In this document: positions 48,200-56,881 of the stretch, one piece after another
Position numbering within the stretch: the first letter of the stretch is position 1
Layout of the letters: every line of letters starts with the position of its first letter
Assembly (NCBI RefSeq): GCF_001639275.1
Contig: NZ_LWMU01000136.1
Span: 1-56,881 of the forward strand
Origin: Methanobrevibacter oralis
GTDB lineage: Archaea > Methanobacteriota > Methanobacteria > Methanobacteriales > Methanobacteriaceae
DNA length: 56,881 nt
Reading direction: 5' to 3'
Translations under genes and position numbers: made by a program
Notes under the pieces: generated by a model
Databases searched by the model: none
What the model was told of the DNA's origin: nothing
The model's input: the letters and a program-made list of their open reading frames with translations, nothing else

Positions 48200-48304
48200 A
48201 ATACAACCTTAAAAAAACAATTAATAATTATTTATTGTTTTGAAATATTTATATTTTTTAGATATTTTTATTTTATATTAATTTAATTAAATAGTGCTGG
48301 AGAG

Positions 48305-48794
48305 TGTAGGATTGAATTTTTATGGAAAAATATAGATAGAAAAATATGGTTAGATATTTCAAGAGCAATAATGATTATTCTTGTTGTATGTGGTCATTGT
48401 GACAGTTTTTATTTCTGAAGTATTCAGAAATTTACATGTTTATTTTTATAAGTGATCTTTTTTCATTTTTAAAAAAGAAGAGTTGTTCCAATTTATAAAT
48501 ATCATTTAATTTATGAATTAAGGTCATTGTAATAAACTGATAAGTTTAGGAGTATTTTAGCACATGGTCAAAAGAATTTACCAAATTATTGCATTTCATT
48601 TGTTTTGTTTAAAATTGTGATGTTGTTCAATTATTTAATGGATATATTGATTTTGGTCAGTTAGCTATTCTTAATAGAGCTACAATGATAATCTTTGTTA
48701 TTTAGTACTTGTTTTATGTGGAGTATTTAATCCATTATTAAATAAGTTACATTTTATTAAAAAAGTAAAAAAAGATTTATTTTATCTTAATTAA
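48305..48794 (+). pseudogene. Remnant of an acyltransferase family 3 gene
   Basis: About 490 bases with fragments of an OafA/YrhL-type membrane acyltransferase in shifting frames. The clearest piece (48323-48418) reads IDRKIWLDISRAIMIILVVCGHCDSF, the family start with its active-site GH. The other end (about 48701-48794) reads LVLCGVFNPLLNKLHFIKKVKK up to a TAA. Full genes are around 1 kb, so the middle has been shortened and frameshifted. Such enzymes acylate surface polysaccharides. Confidence 0.6.
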
Positions 48795-48805
48795 AAATTA
48801 GGGTA

Positions 48806-48861
48806 GTTAGGTGAATTAATAATACTATTAATCACCTAACAGCTTGTTATTACAAGCTTTT
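48806..48861. terminator. Two tandem hairpins after the acyltransferase remnant
   Basis: First hairpin: arms GTTAGGTGA (48806-48814) and TCACCTAAC (48832-48840), extended inward by TTAATA/TATTAA with one bulged A. Second: AGCTTGT (48841-48847) and ACAAGCT (48852-48858) around TATT, followed by TTT. The first lies 12 bases past the remnant's stop. Together they look like a terminator that has outlived its gene. Confidence 0.55.
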
Positions 48862-48900
48862 GAGAAACGAATTCTAAATTTGGCTGTTTAATCTATCTCT

Positions 48901-48917
48901 GGTTACATAATGTAACC
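48901..48917. promoter_or_regulatory. Perfect 17-base palindrome upstream of the exonuclease gene
   Basis: GGTTACAT-A-ATGTAACC is an odd-centred perfect palindrome. It lies 110 bases before the ATG at 49027 in otherwise AT-rich DNA, as expected of a dimeric repressor operator. It could also be a third hairpin of the preceding group. Confidence 0.45.
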
Positions 48918-49026
48918 ATAATATTAATTATGCTTTTAACATATATAAAGTTATTCAAAATTTATAAAAACTCAACTTAACTTTATTATAAACTTTATAT
49001 TAATTTAAAAATATACTAATTAATGA

Positions 49027-50076
49027 ATGACACACAATAATGAACATGAAAATTATTTGTTAAATAATATTTTGGCAAATTCAATATCTTCAAAAAATCC
49101 TTCAAATGAAGCTAAAGAACTGGCAAGAAAAAATTCTTATTCTTATTTTGAAGATTTAAAAAATAACCTCTTAATATCTTATAATGGTATGAAATTAACA
49201 GATATTAAAGGAAGCAAAGTAATTGGCACTGATTATGGTGAAACATTAAAAATCATTGACAAACAAAAAATTGATTTCAATTTAAAAGATAATGATTTCA
49301 AAAATCAAATGAATCATAATCTTAAATTACTTCCAGGTATTGGAATTAAAACTGAAGAAAAACTAAAAAATGAGGGATTTAAAACAATAAGCTCTCTTAA
49401 AAACCATGATAAGTATTCAAATAGTGCATCTAAATTAATGTCCAATATTGATGAAATGTCTTTTTCACAAGTTGTTGATTTGTTAAGTGAAAATAAATAT
49501 ACTAAAAAATGTAGGAACAATTTAATTAAATGCATAAGTCTTACAGATTATGAAAACCTTAAATTTATGGATATTGAAACATTAGGACTTTCAAATGTTC
49601 CAATTATATTAATTGGTGTTGCTGAGATTAAAAATGATAAAATAATCTCCTCACAATATTTTTTAAGGGATTATTCAGAAGAATCGGCTATTATTGATGC
49701 ATATTTATCTCATTTAGATGAAGATTCAGTTCATTTAACCTTTAACGGTAAAAGATTTGATGTGCCATTTATTAGAAATAGATGCTTGTACAATAGAATT
49801 GATCTAAAAATGAGATTACCACATGTTGATTTAATGTTATTCGCAAGAAATTTATGGAAAGATCAGATTCCAAATTTCAAACTCCAAACAATAGAAAAAG
49901 AACTATTTGGAATAGAAAGAGTTGATGATGTTCCAGGTCAGTATATTCCTGATTATTATAAAACTTATTTATCAAAAAACAATATTGGGTCGATGATTCC
50001 AATAATAGAACATAATCGTCAAGATATTGTTTCACTAGCTAGTTTTTTAATGAAAATGTATGGGGATGTAAATTAA
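49027..50076 (+). CDS. DEDD-type exonuclease with HhH region (YprB-like)
   Basis: A 349-residue protein. Residues about 95-125 contain a helix-hairpin-helix-like segment (LLPGIGIKTEEKLKNEGF). The C-terminal two-thirds form an RNase H-like exonuclease of the YprB/PF13482 type: FMDIETLG (DxE), HLTFNGKRFDVPFIRNR, and HNRQDIVSLASF give the DEDD residues. It probably degrades single-stranded DNA or RNA. The ATG is not preceded by a good ribosome-binding site and may be leaderless. The next gene starts one base after its stop. Confidence 0.82.
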   Translation: MTHNNEHENYLLNNILANSISSKNPSNEAKELARKNSYSYFEDLKNNLLISYNGMKLTDIKGSKVIGTDYGETLKIIDKQKIDFNLKDNDFKNQMNHNLKLLPGIGIKTEEKLKNEGFKTISSLKNHDKYSNSASKLMSNIDEMSFSQVVDLLSENKYTKKCRNNLIKCISLTDYENLKFMDIETLGLSNVPIILIGVAEIKNDKIISSQYFLRDYSEESAIIDAYLSHLDEDSVHLTFNGKRFDVPFIRNRCLYNRIDLKMRLPHVDLMLFARNLWKDQIPNFKLQTIEKELFGIERVDDVPGQYIPDYYKTYLSKNNIGSMIPIIEHNRQDIVSLASFLMKMYGDVN

Positions 50077-50077
50077 T

Positions 50078-51580
50078 ATGGGATTTTTAAACAGATTTAA
50101 AAAAGATAAAAAGGAAGAAAAAAAGCCAAAAAATATTAAAAGTATTGATGAAATACCTCAAGACCAAATTGATCTTAAAAAAATAGCTATGACTAGTAAA
50201 GATAGAAATGAAAGAGCTTTTGCTGCTGATAATATCACTAACCAATATGTTTCACTAGATTTAGCTAAAAATGTAACTGATAGGGCCATTAGATTAATTG
50301 CAATTAATAATGTTAAAGATAAAGATTTATTATGGGATGCAGCTTTAAATTCAAAATTTTATGATGTTAGAAGTTTTGCCTATGAAAGATTAGGTGAAAA
50401 CAACAAATCAATAGCAGAAATTGTAATCAACAAAAAAAGACAAACAAATGTTACTGAAATGTTTAACAAAATTGAGGATGAAGAAACTCTTAAATGGATA
50501 GCTAGTGACGCTATTGATAAAAAATATAGGCGTGAAGCTTTGGAAAAAATCGAAAATGAACGTTTATTAATAGATTTAGCATTAAACGCTAATGATAAAT
50601 TTATTAGGAAATCTGCTGTAAATAAAGATCAATTTATAAAAGAAGATGTTTTAGAAAGAGTAGCTATTGAAGATAATGATGAAGAAGTTAAAATTGCAGC
50701 TGTAAATAAGTTAAGAAGTGAAGAGAGATTAGCTAATATTGTTAAAAATGAAGAAAATGCTAAAATAAGAAATATTATTTTTGGTAAAATCAAAAATCTT
50801 AATCTTTTAAGAGACATTGCAATAAATTCAGAAAAATCTGATGTAAGATTAGATTTAGTAAATAAAATAGATAATTTTGAATTAATAGAAGAAATAGCTT
50901 TAAATGATGTTGATAAAGTAATTAGAACAGAAGCCTGTAAAAGGATAGAAAATCAAGAAATATTAATTAAAATAGCTTTAAATGATGAAGATAGTTTTGT
51001 TCGCCAAACTGCTGTTAGCCACATTTCTGATGTAGCTATTCTTATAGATATTGCACTTAATGATGAAGATCAATTTGTAAGAAATCATGCTATTTCAAAT
51101 CCAAACTTATGTGATGAAAAAGATTTTACTTATATAACAATAAACAATCATCATGAAGAAAGTGCTTTAGAAGCTATGAAGCATATTAATAGTGAAAAAT
51201 ATTTTATTGAAATATTACATGATGCTAAAATAGAATCAGTTAAAAGGGCTACATTAAAACATATCGATGATTTAAAAGAGTTGGTTCTAATAGTTTTAAA
51301 TAATTCTGATGAAGAATTCAGTTTAAAAACTTTAGATAAAATTACTGATCAAGAAATTTTATTTAAGATATATGAAAAAAATGTATCTGAAAACATTTCA
51401 GTTTCAGCAGTTTCTAAAATAAAATCTCAAAAAGTATTAATTAATTTAATTAAAGATGAAGAATCTTGGAGAATTCGTGAAGCAGCTGTTAAAAACATTT
51501 CTAATAAAAAAGTTTTAAAAGAAGTTTCTATTTCTGATGAAAGTGAATATGTAAGAAATGTTGCTAAAAATAGATTATAG
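50078..51580 (+). CDS. Alpha-helical repeat protein (HEAT/LRV-like)
   Basis: A 500-residue protein made almost wholly of repeats of about 26 residues, of the form ...L..IALND.D..VR..A...I.... The best copies are IALNDVDKVIRTEACKRI, IALNDEDSFVRQTAVSHI and IALNDEDQFVRNHAI. A charged lysine-rich N-terminus (KDKKEEKKPK) precedes them. Roughly 17 to 18 repeats fit the length. The period is closer to leucine-rich variant repeats than to standard HEAT. It is a scaffold for protein binding, and is transcribed with the exonuclease. Confidence 0.85.
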   Translation: MGFLNRFKKDKKEEKKPKNIKSIDEIPQDQIDLKKIAMTSKDRNERAFAADNITNQYVSLDLAKNVTDRAIRLIAINNVKDKDLLWDAALNSKFYDVRSFAYERLGENNKSIAEIVINKKRQTNVTEMFNKIEDEETLKWIASDAIDKKYRREALEKIENERLLIDLALNANDKFIRKSAVNKDQFIKEDVLERVAIEDNDEEVKIAAVNKLRSEERLANIVKNEENAKIRNIIFGKIKNLNLLRDIAINSEKSDVRLDLVNKIDNFELIEEIALNDVDKVIRTEACKRIENQEILIKIALNDEDSFVRQTAVSHISDVAILIDIALNDEDQFVRNHAISNPNLCDEKDFTYITINNHHEESALEAMKHINSEKYFIEILHDAKIESVKRATLKHIDDLKELVLIVLNNSDEEFSLKTLDKITDQEILFKIYEKNVSENISVSAVSKIKSQKVLINLIKDEESWRIREAAVKNISNKKVLKEVSISDESEYVRNVAKNRL

Positions 51581-51662
51581 AAAATAAAAATTATACTTAC
51601 CTAAAAACTTATTTATGTATATATTAAATAAGTTAATGTTGTAAGAATTTTTTGGTGATACA

Positions 51663-52691
51663 ATGGAATTAATGAAAGAACTTTCTTTAGCACCCGGTGT
51701 ATCTGGATCTGAAGATGAAATTGCTAAAATTATTGAAAGAGAATTAAAAGATGTTGCTGATAAAATCGAAAGAGACAGTATGGGAAACATTATAGCCACT
51801 AAAAAAGGTGAAAAGAAGGCTCCATCTGTAATGTTAGCATCTCACATGGATGAAATTGGATTAATGGTGAGATATATCGATGATAATGGTTTTGTCAAAT
51901 TCTCAAATATTGGTGGAATTAATGATCAAATGTTAATGAATCAGACAGTAACTATCCACAGTAGTATTGGAGAAGATATTGTTGGTGTAATCGGTTCAAA
52001 ACCACCTCATGTTACTAAAGCTGAGGAAAGAAATAAGGTGGTTAAAGCTGATGATATGTTCATTGATATTGGTGCAAAAGATAAAGAAGATGCAGAAAAA
52101 ATGATCCGTATTGGAGATAAAATGACTTTCAATTCATTATTTGAGTTTTATCCTAACAATTTAATCATGGGTAAAGCATTAGATAATCGTGTTGGTTGTT
52201 ATGTGATGATGGAAGTTTTAAAAAGAGTTAATACAAGAGCTACTGTTTATGGTGTAGGTACTGTTCAAGAAGAAGTAGGTCTTAAAGGTGCTAAAACTTC
52301 AGCATTTAAATTAAATCCAGATTTAGCTATTGCTCTTGATGTAACTTTATCTGGTGATCATCCGGGAATTAAATCAGAAGAAGCTCCGGTTGTTATAGGT
52401 AAAGGTCCAGCTATTATTCTAGCAGATGCAAGTGGACGTGGAATATTAACTCAACAATCTATAAAAGATTTACTTGTTAAATCTGGTGATGAAAATGAAA
52501 TTCCATACCAACTTGAGGTAAGTGATGGAGGAACTACTGATGGAACTGCAATTCATTTAACTCGTGAAGGAATTCCAACTGGTGTTTTATCTGTTCCTAC
52601 TAGATACATTCATACTCCTGTAAGTGTTTGTAGTATGGAAGATATTGAATCTACTATTCAATTAATTACAGCGGCTATAAATTCTTTATGA
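51663..52691 (+). CDS. M42-family aminopeptidase (TET type)
   Basis: Di-metal aminopeptidase, 342 residues, usually forming tetrahedral dodecamers that trim peptides. Metal and catalytic residues are visible: [43 protein letters not shown] and [16 protein letters not shown] precedes the ATG. It is separated from the repeat-protein gene by 82 bases and ends at a strong bidirectional hairpin. Confidence 0.95.
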   Translation: MELMKELSLAPGVSGSEDEIAKIIERELKDVADKIERDSMGNIIATKKGEKKAPSVMLASHMDEIGLMVRYIDDNGFVKFSNIGGINDQMLMNQTVTIHSSIGEDIVGVIGSKPPHVTKAEERNKVVKADDMFIDIGAKDKEDAEKMIRIGDKMTFNSLFEFYPNNLIMGKALDNRVGCYVMMEVLKRVNTRATVYGVGTVQEEVGLKGAKTSAFKLNPDLAIALDVTLSGDHPGIKSEEAPVVIGKGPAIILADASGRGILTQQSIKDLLVKSGDENEIPYQLEVSDGGTTDGTAIHLTREGIPTGVLSVPTRYIHTPVSVCSMEDIESTIQLITAAINSL

Positions 52692-52703
52692 ATAGTTAGT
52701 AGT

Positions 52704-52739
52704 GATTAAAGGTACTTTTAGTACCTATTACTTTTAATC
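52704..52739. terminator. Bidirectional terminator, nested stems
   Basis: Inner stem GGTACT-TTT-AGTACC (52711-52725) sits within outer arms GATTAAA (52704-52710) and TTTAATC (52733-52739). It occupies the 49 bases between the convergent M42 peptidase and MurT-like genes. Confidence 0.65.
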
Positions 52740-52740
52740 A

Positions 52741-54177
52741 TCAAATAAAATCATTTTTAATTTTACTTTTAAGTTGCTCCCAAATTAGTTGTTCATCACC
52801 ACAACCAGTAATTATTATATTTTTATATTTTGATTCTTTTATTAGTTTTTCAATGCTTATTACTCTTTTTTCGATTTCTTTGTTTTCACATGGACTAAAA
52901 TTTGCGTTAAATTCATTTTTGATTTGATTATAATACGTTTCTGCAGCATCTATGGAGGTTCTTCCTGGAACAATAACTAAATGATTTGGTTGGATTAATT
53001 TAATTGATTCAATGTGGTCTTCAAAGATTTCTTCTTCACCTATATCTGGTGTTGTATATATAAATTCTACTTCATCGTTAAGATATTGTTTCATAAGTAA
53101 GATATTAGCTTTTAAAGCATCTCCATTGTCTCCTTGTCCAAGTCCAATATTTTTTCCACTTGGGGTGATAATAACTTCAAATCTTCCTGGAGGTACAATA
53201 TTCATTGTAAGTGATGAAAAGATTTTCTTTGCTGTTGTTTCAATTTTTTCAGGGCTTGGTGTAAAGCTAGCATATGTGGTTAGTGAACATAATGTATTGT
53301 ATAAATTATGAATTCCAAATGGAGGAAGGTTAGTATTAAACTTAAAAAAAACATTCTCTTTTTCGCAGTAATTATAAACATTGCCTTCAATTGTGATATT
53401 CCATTGTGTAGGTTCTATTTTTAAATCAGTAATTTTTACATCTGGTTCTGGTCTTTTAAACCCACATTCACATTCATATATTCCGCGATGATTCATAAAA
53501 TTTTTATGATATTTAATTTCTTTTTTACATACAGGGCATTGAATTGGGGATTCATTAAAGAAATCTTCAATATCTAAATCACAATCAAAGCCATAATAAT
53601 TGACTTTAATATCTTTTTCTTTGTTTTTTCCAATAAATGCGGTTCTTGGATCATCACTATTAACAATCACTATTCCTTTTTTCATATTTTTACAAAGAGC
53701 GCTTTTTGCATCAAAATATCTTTTAAATGGGTTTTTTACACCAAGAACTTGTGTGTGCTCTCTAGATATTGTGGTGTATACTACTCCAATAGGATCTAAA
53801 AGTTTTTGAATTTTTTCAGGTATTCCATGTTCAAAATTACGTATACCATATTCAAATACTCCAATTTTTGCATTGTTTTTAAGTAATCCAGTTGCAATTG
53901 CATTTATAGTATTACTTTCAAAATTATAACAAATATCTGTATCATTTGCGAGTAATTTTATTAACATCATGGTTGTTGTAGTTTTACCGTTAGTGCCAGT
54001 CAATATTATAGAACCTATTTCTGGTTCTTGAGCTAGATTATTTAAAGCGTCATATGATCCAAATTTTAAAAATAACCAACCTGGAAAACTTTTTCCCATA
54101 CCTCCTTTTAGACCTACAAGTTTTATTCCTAATTTTCCCATTAATTTAGCAAATCTGTATCTTATAATATTTGTCAT
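52741..54177 (-). CDS. MurT-like Mur ligase with inserted zinc ribbon
   Basis: A 478-residue Mur-ligase-fold protein. The ATP loop is LTGTNGKTTTTMML (about 59-72), the central domain includes GVFEYGIRNFEHG and NSDDPRTAF, and a zinc ribbon (CPVCKKEIKYH ... YECECGF, about 215-240) interrupts it. The C-terminal DUF1727 domain (FIYTTPDIGEEEIF) is the MurT hallmark. Bacterial MurT works with GatD on lipid II; no gatD lies nearby. In a methanogen this is probably a peptide ligase acting on pseudomurein precursors. Confidence 0.85.
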   Translation of the reverse strand: MTNIIRYRFAKLMGKLGIKLVGLKGGMGKSFPGWLFLKFGSYDALNNLAQEPEIGSIILTGTNGKTTTTMMLIKLLANDTDICYNFESNTINAIATGLLKNNAKIGVFEYGIRNFEHGIPEKIQKLLDPIGVVYTTISREHTQVLGVKNPFKRYFDAKSALCKNMKKGIVIVNSDDPRTAFIGKNKEKDIKVNYYGFDCDLDIEDFFNESPIQCPVCKKEIKYHKNFMNHRGIYECECGFKRPEPDVKITDLKIEPTQWNITIEGNVYNYCEKENVFFKFNTNLPPFGIHNLYNTLCSLTTYASFTPSPEKIETTAKKIFSSLTMNIVPPGRFEVIITPSGKNIGLGQGDNGDALKANILLMKQYLNDEVEFIYTTPDIGEEEIFEDHIESIKLIQPNHLVIVPGRTSIDAAETYYNQIKNEFNANFSPCENKEIEKRVISIEKLIKESKYKNIIITGCGDEQLIWEQLKSKIKNDFI

Positions 54178-54386
54178 ATAAACATTATGTATATTTTTAT
54201 TATTATTTAAATACTATTATTATTTATTTATTTTAAATAGTATTCATTAATTAATATTATTTAATGTTTTTTGTTTATTTCACATTGTTATATTCTTTAT
54301 AATTTTCTTTAATGTTTCTTATTTTAATTAGTTCGCTTTGTCTTGAATAGTTATTAAAAAAGCTATTATTGAATATTCAAAAAAAT

Positions 54387-54950
54387 TTAAAGATCATTTT
54401 CAAGTTTTCTAACGACCTTTGCAGGAACACCTAAAACTAGAGAGTTGTCTGGAATATCTTTAGTTACAACAGCTCCTGCTCCAACAACAACATTATTTCC
54501 AATGTTTACTCCAGGGAGTATTGTTACATTACCACCTAACCAAACATCATCACCAATTTTAATTTCTGATGCTTGTCCTAAGTGCTGACGACGTTTTTTT
54601 GGTGTTAATGGATGACCAACAGTAGTAATTAATGTATTTGGGCCAATCATTACATTATCTCCAATATACACTTCTTTAATATCTAAAATTGTCAAATTAA
54701 AATTTCCTGTGAAATTATTACCTATATGAATGTTTTTACCATTATCACAGCTAAATGTCTTTCCAATCCAGACTTTTTCACCAACAGAGCCTAACATTTC
54801 TTTTAAGAAAGCATATTGGGCATCTAAATCTTCATCATCAATGCTATTGTAAATTTTACAGTTTTGAACTGCCTTTAATTTTAATGCAGTGACTTCTTCA
54901 TCATCGTAACAATATTCAAGACCGGCTTTCATTTTCTCAATTTCTTTCAT
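54387..54950 (-). CDS. Maltose O-acetyltransferase-like protein
   Basis: A 187-residue left-handed beta-helix acetyltransferase of the Maa/NodL/LacA group. It has the N-terminal Maa helix (KMKAGLEYCYDDEEVTALKLK), repeats such as KIGDDVWLGGNVTIL, the active-site His in TVGHPLTPKKRR, and the terminal NSLVLGVPAKVVRKL. It acetylates a sugar or related acceptor with acetyl-CoA; the true substrate is unclear. It stands alone, with a 209-base AT-rich gap before the MurT-like gene. Confidence 0.92.
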   Translation of the reverse strand: MKEIEKMKAGLEYCYDDEEVTALKLKAVQNCKIYNSIDDEDLDAQYAFLKEMLGSVGEKVWIGKTFSCDNGKNIHIGNNFTGNFNLTILDIKEVYIGDNVMIGPNTLITTVGHPLTPKKRRQHLGQASEIKIGDDVWLGGNVTILPGVNIGNNVVVGAGAVVTKDIPDNSLVLGVPAKVVRKLENDL

Positions 54951-55614
54951 AGTTAATTATATTATTAATTATATTTAAAATATTTAATGGATTACAACGA
55001 TTCTTAGAGTAAAAAACATTTTAAATATGGGTAGGACAGTAAAAGCACCACCATCTAAAGCTATTCTTACTGTGCAGTTATTTTAGCAGCATTATTTAAT
55101 GGAACTTCAATTGTATGGTATGTTATATTCTGAAGGATACTTTAGCATAAATAAAAGTTTTTGAAAGCTTAGAAACTAAAATTACAAAAACTTATATTGT
55201 TATTAAATTTATTTTAAAACTCTAAACAAGGAAATAAATTTATTTAGGGGGCTGAATTTTTTAGTTCTTGAATAATGGTTGTATGGCTGTTTTTGAGTGG
55301 AATCTTTGTGATGTGATTAGGTTTCCTAAAAATACATTTAAATATACTGTTTTTTCAACTGATTGGTTTGAATTTTTTTCCATTGGTCTATTTTTTTTAG
55401 GATAATTTGTGTTTTAAATGGTTATAAAATCTTTTTTCAGTGTATTCGCTAAAATTAATTTTTTTTATCAGAATTGTTCTTTTTTTATTAAAAAGAAGAT
55501 TATAATATATTTTGTCAGCTTATCATTGATTTTTGATAGACACTCTTTAATTTTTTTTCTTTAATGATTATATTTTTATACTACGAATATAAATTTAGTT
55601 ATACCTAATATAAG
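54951..55614. other. Long gap, perhaps with a decayed membrane-protein fragment
   Basis: No intact gene. A short open stretch at about 55064-55128 reads CAVILAALFNGTSIVWYVIF, like one membrane helix of a lost transporter or other membrane protein, flanked by stops. TTAGG-TTT-CCTAA at 55317-55329 is a 13-base palindrome without a nearby gene. The remainder (55330-55614) is T-rich with nothing I can identify. Confidence 0.35.
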
Positions 55615-55623
55615 GTGATTATC

Positions 55624-56616
55624 ATGGGAGAATATATAGAAAAACTAGCTGAATATTCATATCTAAAAATGTATTCACAAACCTTAATAGCAGCATTAAA
55701 TTTAGATTTTTTCTCAAATTTAAAAGAATTTAGAACTAGTAGTCAAATTGCAGAAATAATGGATTTACATAAGGATAATACAGAATATTTCTTAAATGCA
55801 TTATATAGTCTGAATTTTATTACTAAACAGGATAATAAATATAAAAATACTGAAGATACGGCAAAATATCTTATTAAAGATAGTCCTTATTATACAGGGA
55901 ATATTTTAAAAATTTTTTCAGGAATTAATGACTTTTCTAATTGGGATATTGTAGATTTAATTAAAAATGGACCTAATAAAAATTTTCAAAATGAAAATGC
56001 AATGTATTTTGATGAATTTTATAAGGAATTAAAAGATTCACAAACTGGAATTCGTCAAGTTGAGATATTAGATATTGTAAAGGATCTTGAAGAGTATCCT
56101 AATATTAAAAATATACTTGATTTAGGTTGTGGAGCTGGACTTTTAGGTTTATCAATTGTTAAATCTCGTGAAGATATAAATGCTACATTATTTGACATGC
56201 CTCCAATGGAAAACCTAATTAAAGAATGTATATCTGAAAATGAACTAACACAAAGAGCTAAAATAAAATTAGGTGACTATATGAATGATGATATAGGATC
56301 TGACTATGATTTAGTAATTGCGATTAATACTTTAAATTTTGCTAAAAATAACATGAAATTAATCATTGAAAAGATTTACAATAGTTTAAATGATAATGGT
56401 GTTTTTGTTGCGATTATTGATGAAGTTAAAAGTGATTTTTCAAATCCTAAAGAAATTGTTGTATCTTGGCTTCCATATGCATTTAATGGAGTCGATATGT
56501 ATTTAGTAGAGGATTATGTTAAAGATATAGCATTAGATGTGGGATTTAAAGATATTAAAGTTGAAAAAAAAGTTTTAGCTTCAGGGCCTATGAGTATAAA
56601 CATATTTAAAAAATAA
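55624..56616 (+). CDS. SAM-dependent methyltransferase (ASMT-like), paralogue
   Basis: A 330-residue protein with the same layout as the methyltransferase at 33638: N-terminal winged-helix dimerisation domain (about 10-90), then a Rossmann domain with motif I ILDLGCGAGLLGLS, a TLFDMPPM acidic loop, and VIAINTLNF. I chose ATG 55624 after GGTGAT over the upstream start at 55615. It stands alone, preceded by a long non-coding gap. The methyl acceptor is unknown. It may act with the compound handled by the importer operon, which is speculation. Confidence 0.85.
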   Translation: MGEYIEKLAEYSYLKMYSQTLIAALNLDFFSNLKEFRTSSQIAEIMDLHKDNTEYFLNALYSLNFITKQDNKYKNTEDTAKYLIKDSPYYTGNILKIFSGINDFSNWDIVDLIKNGPNKNFQNENAMYFDEFYKELKDSQTGIRQVEILDIVKDLEEYPNIKNILDLGCGAGLLGLSIVKSREDINATLFDMPPMENLIKECISENELTQRAKIKLGDYMNDDIGSDYDLVIAINTLNFAKNNMKLIIEKIYNSLNDNGVFVAIIDEVKSDFSNPKEIVVSWLPYAFNGVDMYLVEDYVKDIALDVGFKDIKVEKKVLASGPMSINIFKK

Positions 56617-56881
56617 TTTATTTTTCTTTTATTTTTTAAGGGGTTTGTCAATAAATCCATTTTTTCGTAATTTTTCTTGTTTCTTCTATTTTTAAGTTAA
56701 TTTGGTTTTGGTTTTTATTTTAGAGTTCTTTGGTTCTTTTATTTTTTTTACATGTTTTTGATTGTTTTCAATCGTAATTTTTATTAAATTTGAATTTCAA
56801 AAATTAAATTGAACTTCCATTCTTTGGATTTCTATGTTTCATTCAAAAATGGTCGTTTATGATACAGCGTACAGTCTATCT
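56617..56881. other. AT-rich window end without identified features
   Basis: T-rich sequence follows the methyltransferase stop and could terminate transcription. No reading frame, hairpin or RNA gene is convincing before the window ends. Confidence 0.4.

Noticed and set aside
54200-54230. Similarity of AAATACTATTATTATTT to repeats before the iron-type importer
   Set aside because: Simple AT-rich sequence shared by many promoters in this genome; not specific enough.
55064-55128. Hydrophobic fragment CAVILAALFNGTSIVWYVIF as a gene
   Set aside because: Bounded by stops with no start or neighbouring coding sequence; only noted as possible debris.
55317-55329. TTAGG-TTT-CCTAA as a DtxR-type operator
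   Set aside because: About 300 bases from the nearest gene start, short, and without a second copy seen near metal genes.

Overview
The window is archaeal and fits the order Methanobacteriales, most likely a Methanobrevibacter-type gut methanogen. The DNA is very AT-rich. Most genes have Shine-Dalgarno sequences of the GGTGAT/GGAGG type, and GTG and TTG starts are frequent. The content includes an HMf-type histone, aIF2-gamma, aIF5B, L7Ae, Spt4, Rpo7, ArfB, archaeal CoA-pathway enzymes, a class III (EppA-type) prepilin peptidase with a substrate, and a MurT-like ligase expected in a pseudomurein builder. I saw no rRNA, tRNA or CRISPR array.

Layout. 1-1311: decayed transposase. 1397-5776: DtxR-type metal regulator, endA, trpS with an overlapping SpoIIM-family membrane protein, thrC. 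6010-6207: histone, then about 460 bases of regulatory-looking DNA. 6624-13614: an information-processing block (L7Ae, S28e, L24e, Ndk, aIF5B, S6e, aIF2-gamma, PIN protein, Rpo7, Spt4, GTP-dependent dephospho-CoA kinase, S24e, S27ae), then argH. 15114-20756: a PP-loop/KH protein with a 59-residue zinc ribbon, two anchored surface proteins, a left-handed beta-helix transferase, three tandem rubredoxins, an IMPACT-family protein, arfB and a PUA protein. 21454-22777: a second broken transposase.

23137-30092: LSm and L37e, two tandem paralogues of unknown family (the second apparently starting at CTG), RNase III overlapping a MetX-CBS fusion, convergent metY, and an asparagine-synthetase-like protein whose glutaminase site is destroyed. 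30282-32127: a two-gene ATPase plus TOPRIM module resembling phage-defence systems. 32499-36498: an iron/corrinoid-type ABC importer with an embedded SAM methyltransferase. 36657-43569: gatC, ACT regulator, hom, apgM, MATE transporter, esterase and pyrG (again apparently CTG-started). 43653-48199: prepilin peptidase and a pilin-like substrate, a membrane protein, dph6, and on the minus strand a nucleotide kinase-like protein and phosphopantothenate synthetase. 48305-48917: acyltransferase remnant and three hairpins. 49027-56616: DEDD exonuclease, a repeat protein, M42 aminopeptidase, MurT-like ligase, maltose-acetyltransferase-like protein and a second methyltransferase.

Working together: thrC, hom with its ACT partner, metX and metY cover the aspartate-family branch. 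The GTP-dependent kinase and phosphopantothenate synthetase are the archaeal versions of CoA-pathway steps. The best candidates for new biology are the ATPase/TOPRIM pair, the two CTG starts sharing one start context, the glutaminase-dead AsnB relative, the methyltransferase inside the metal/corrinoid importer operon, and the rubredoxin triplet.
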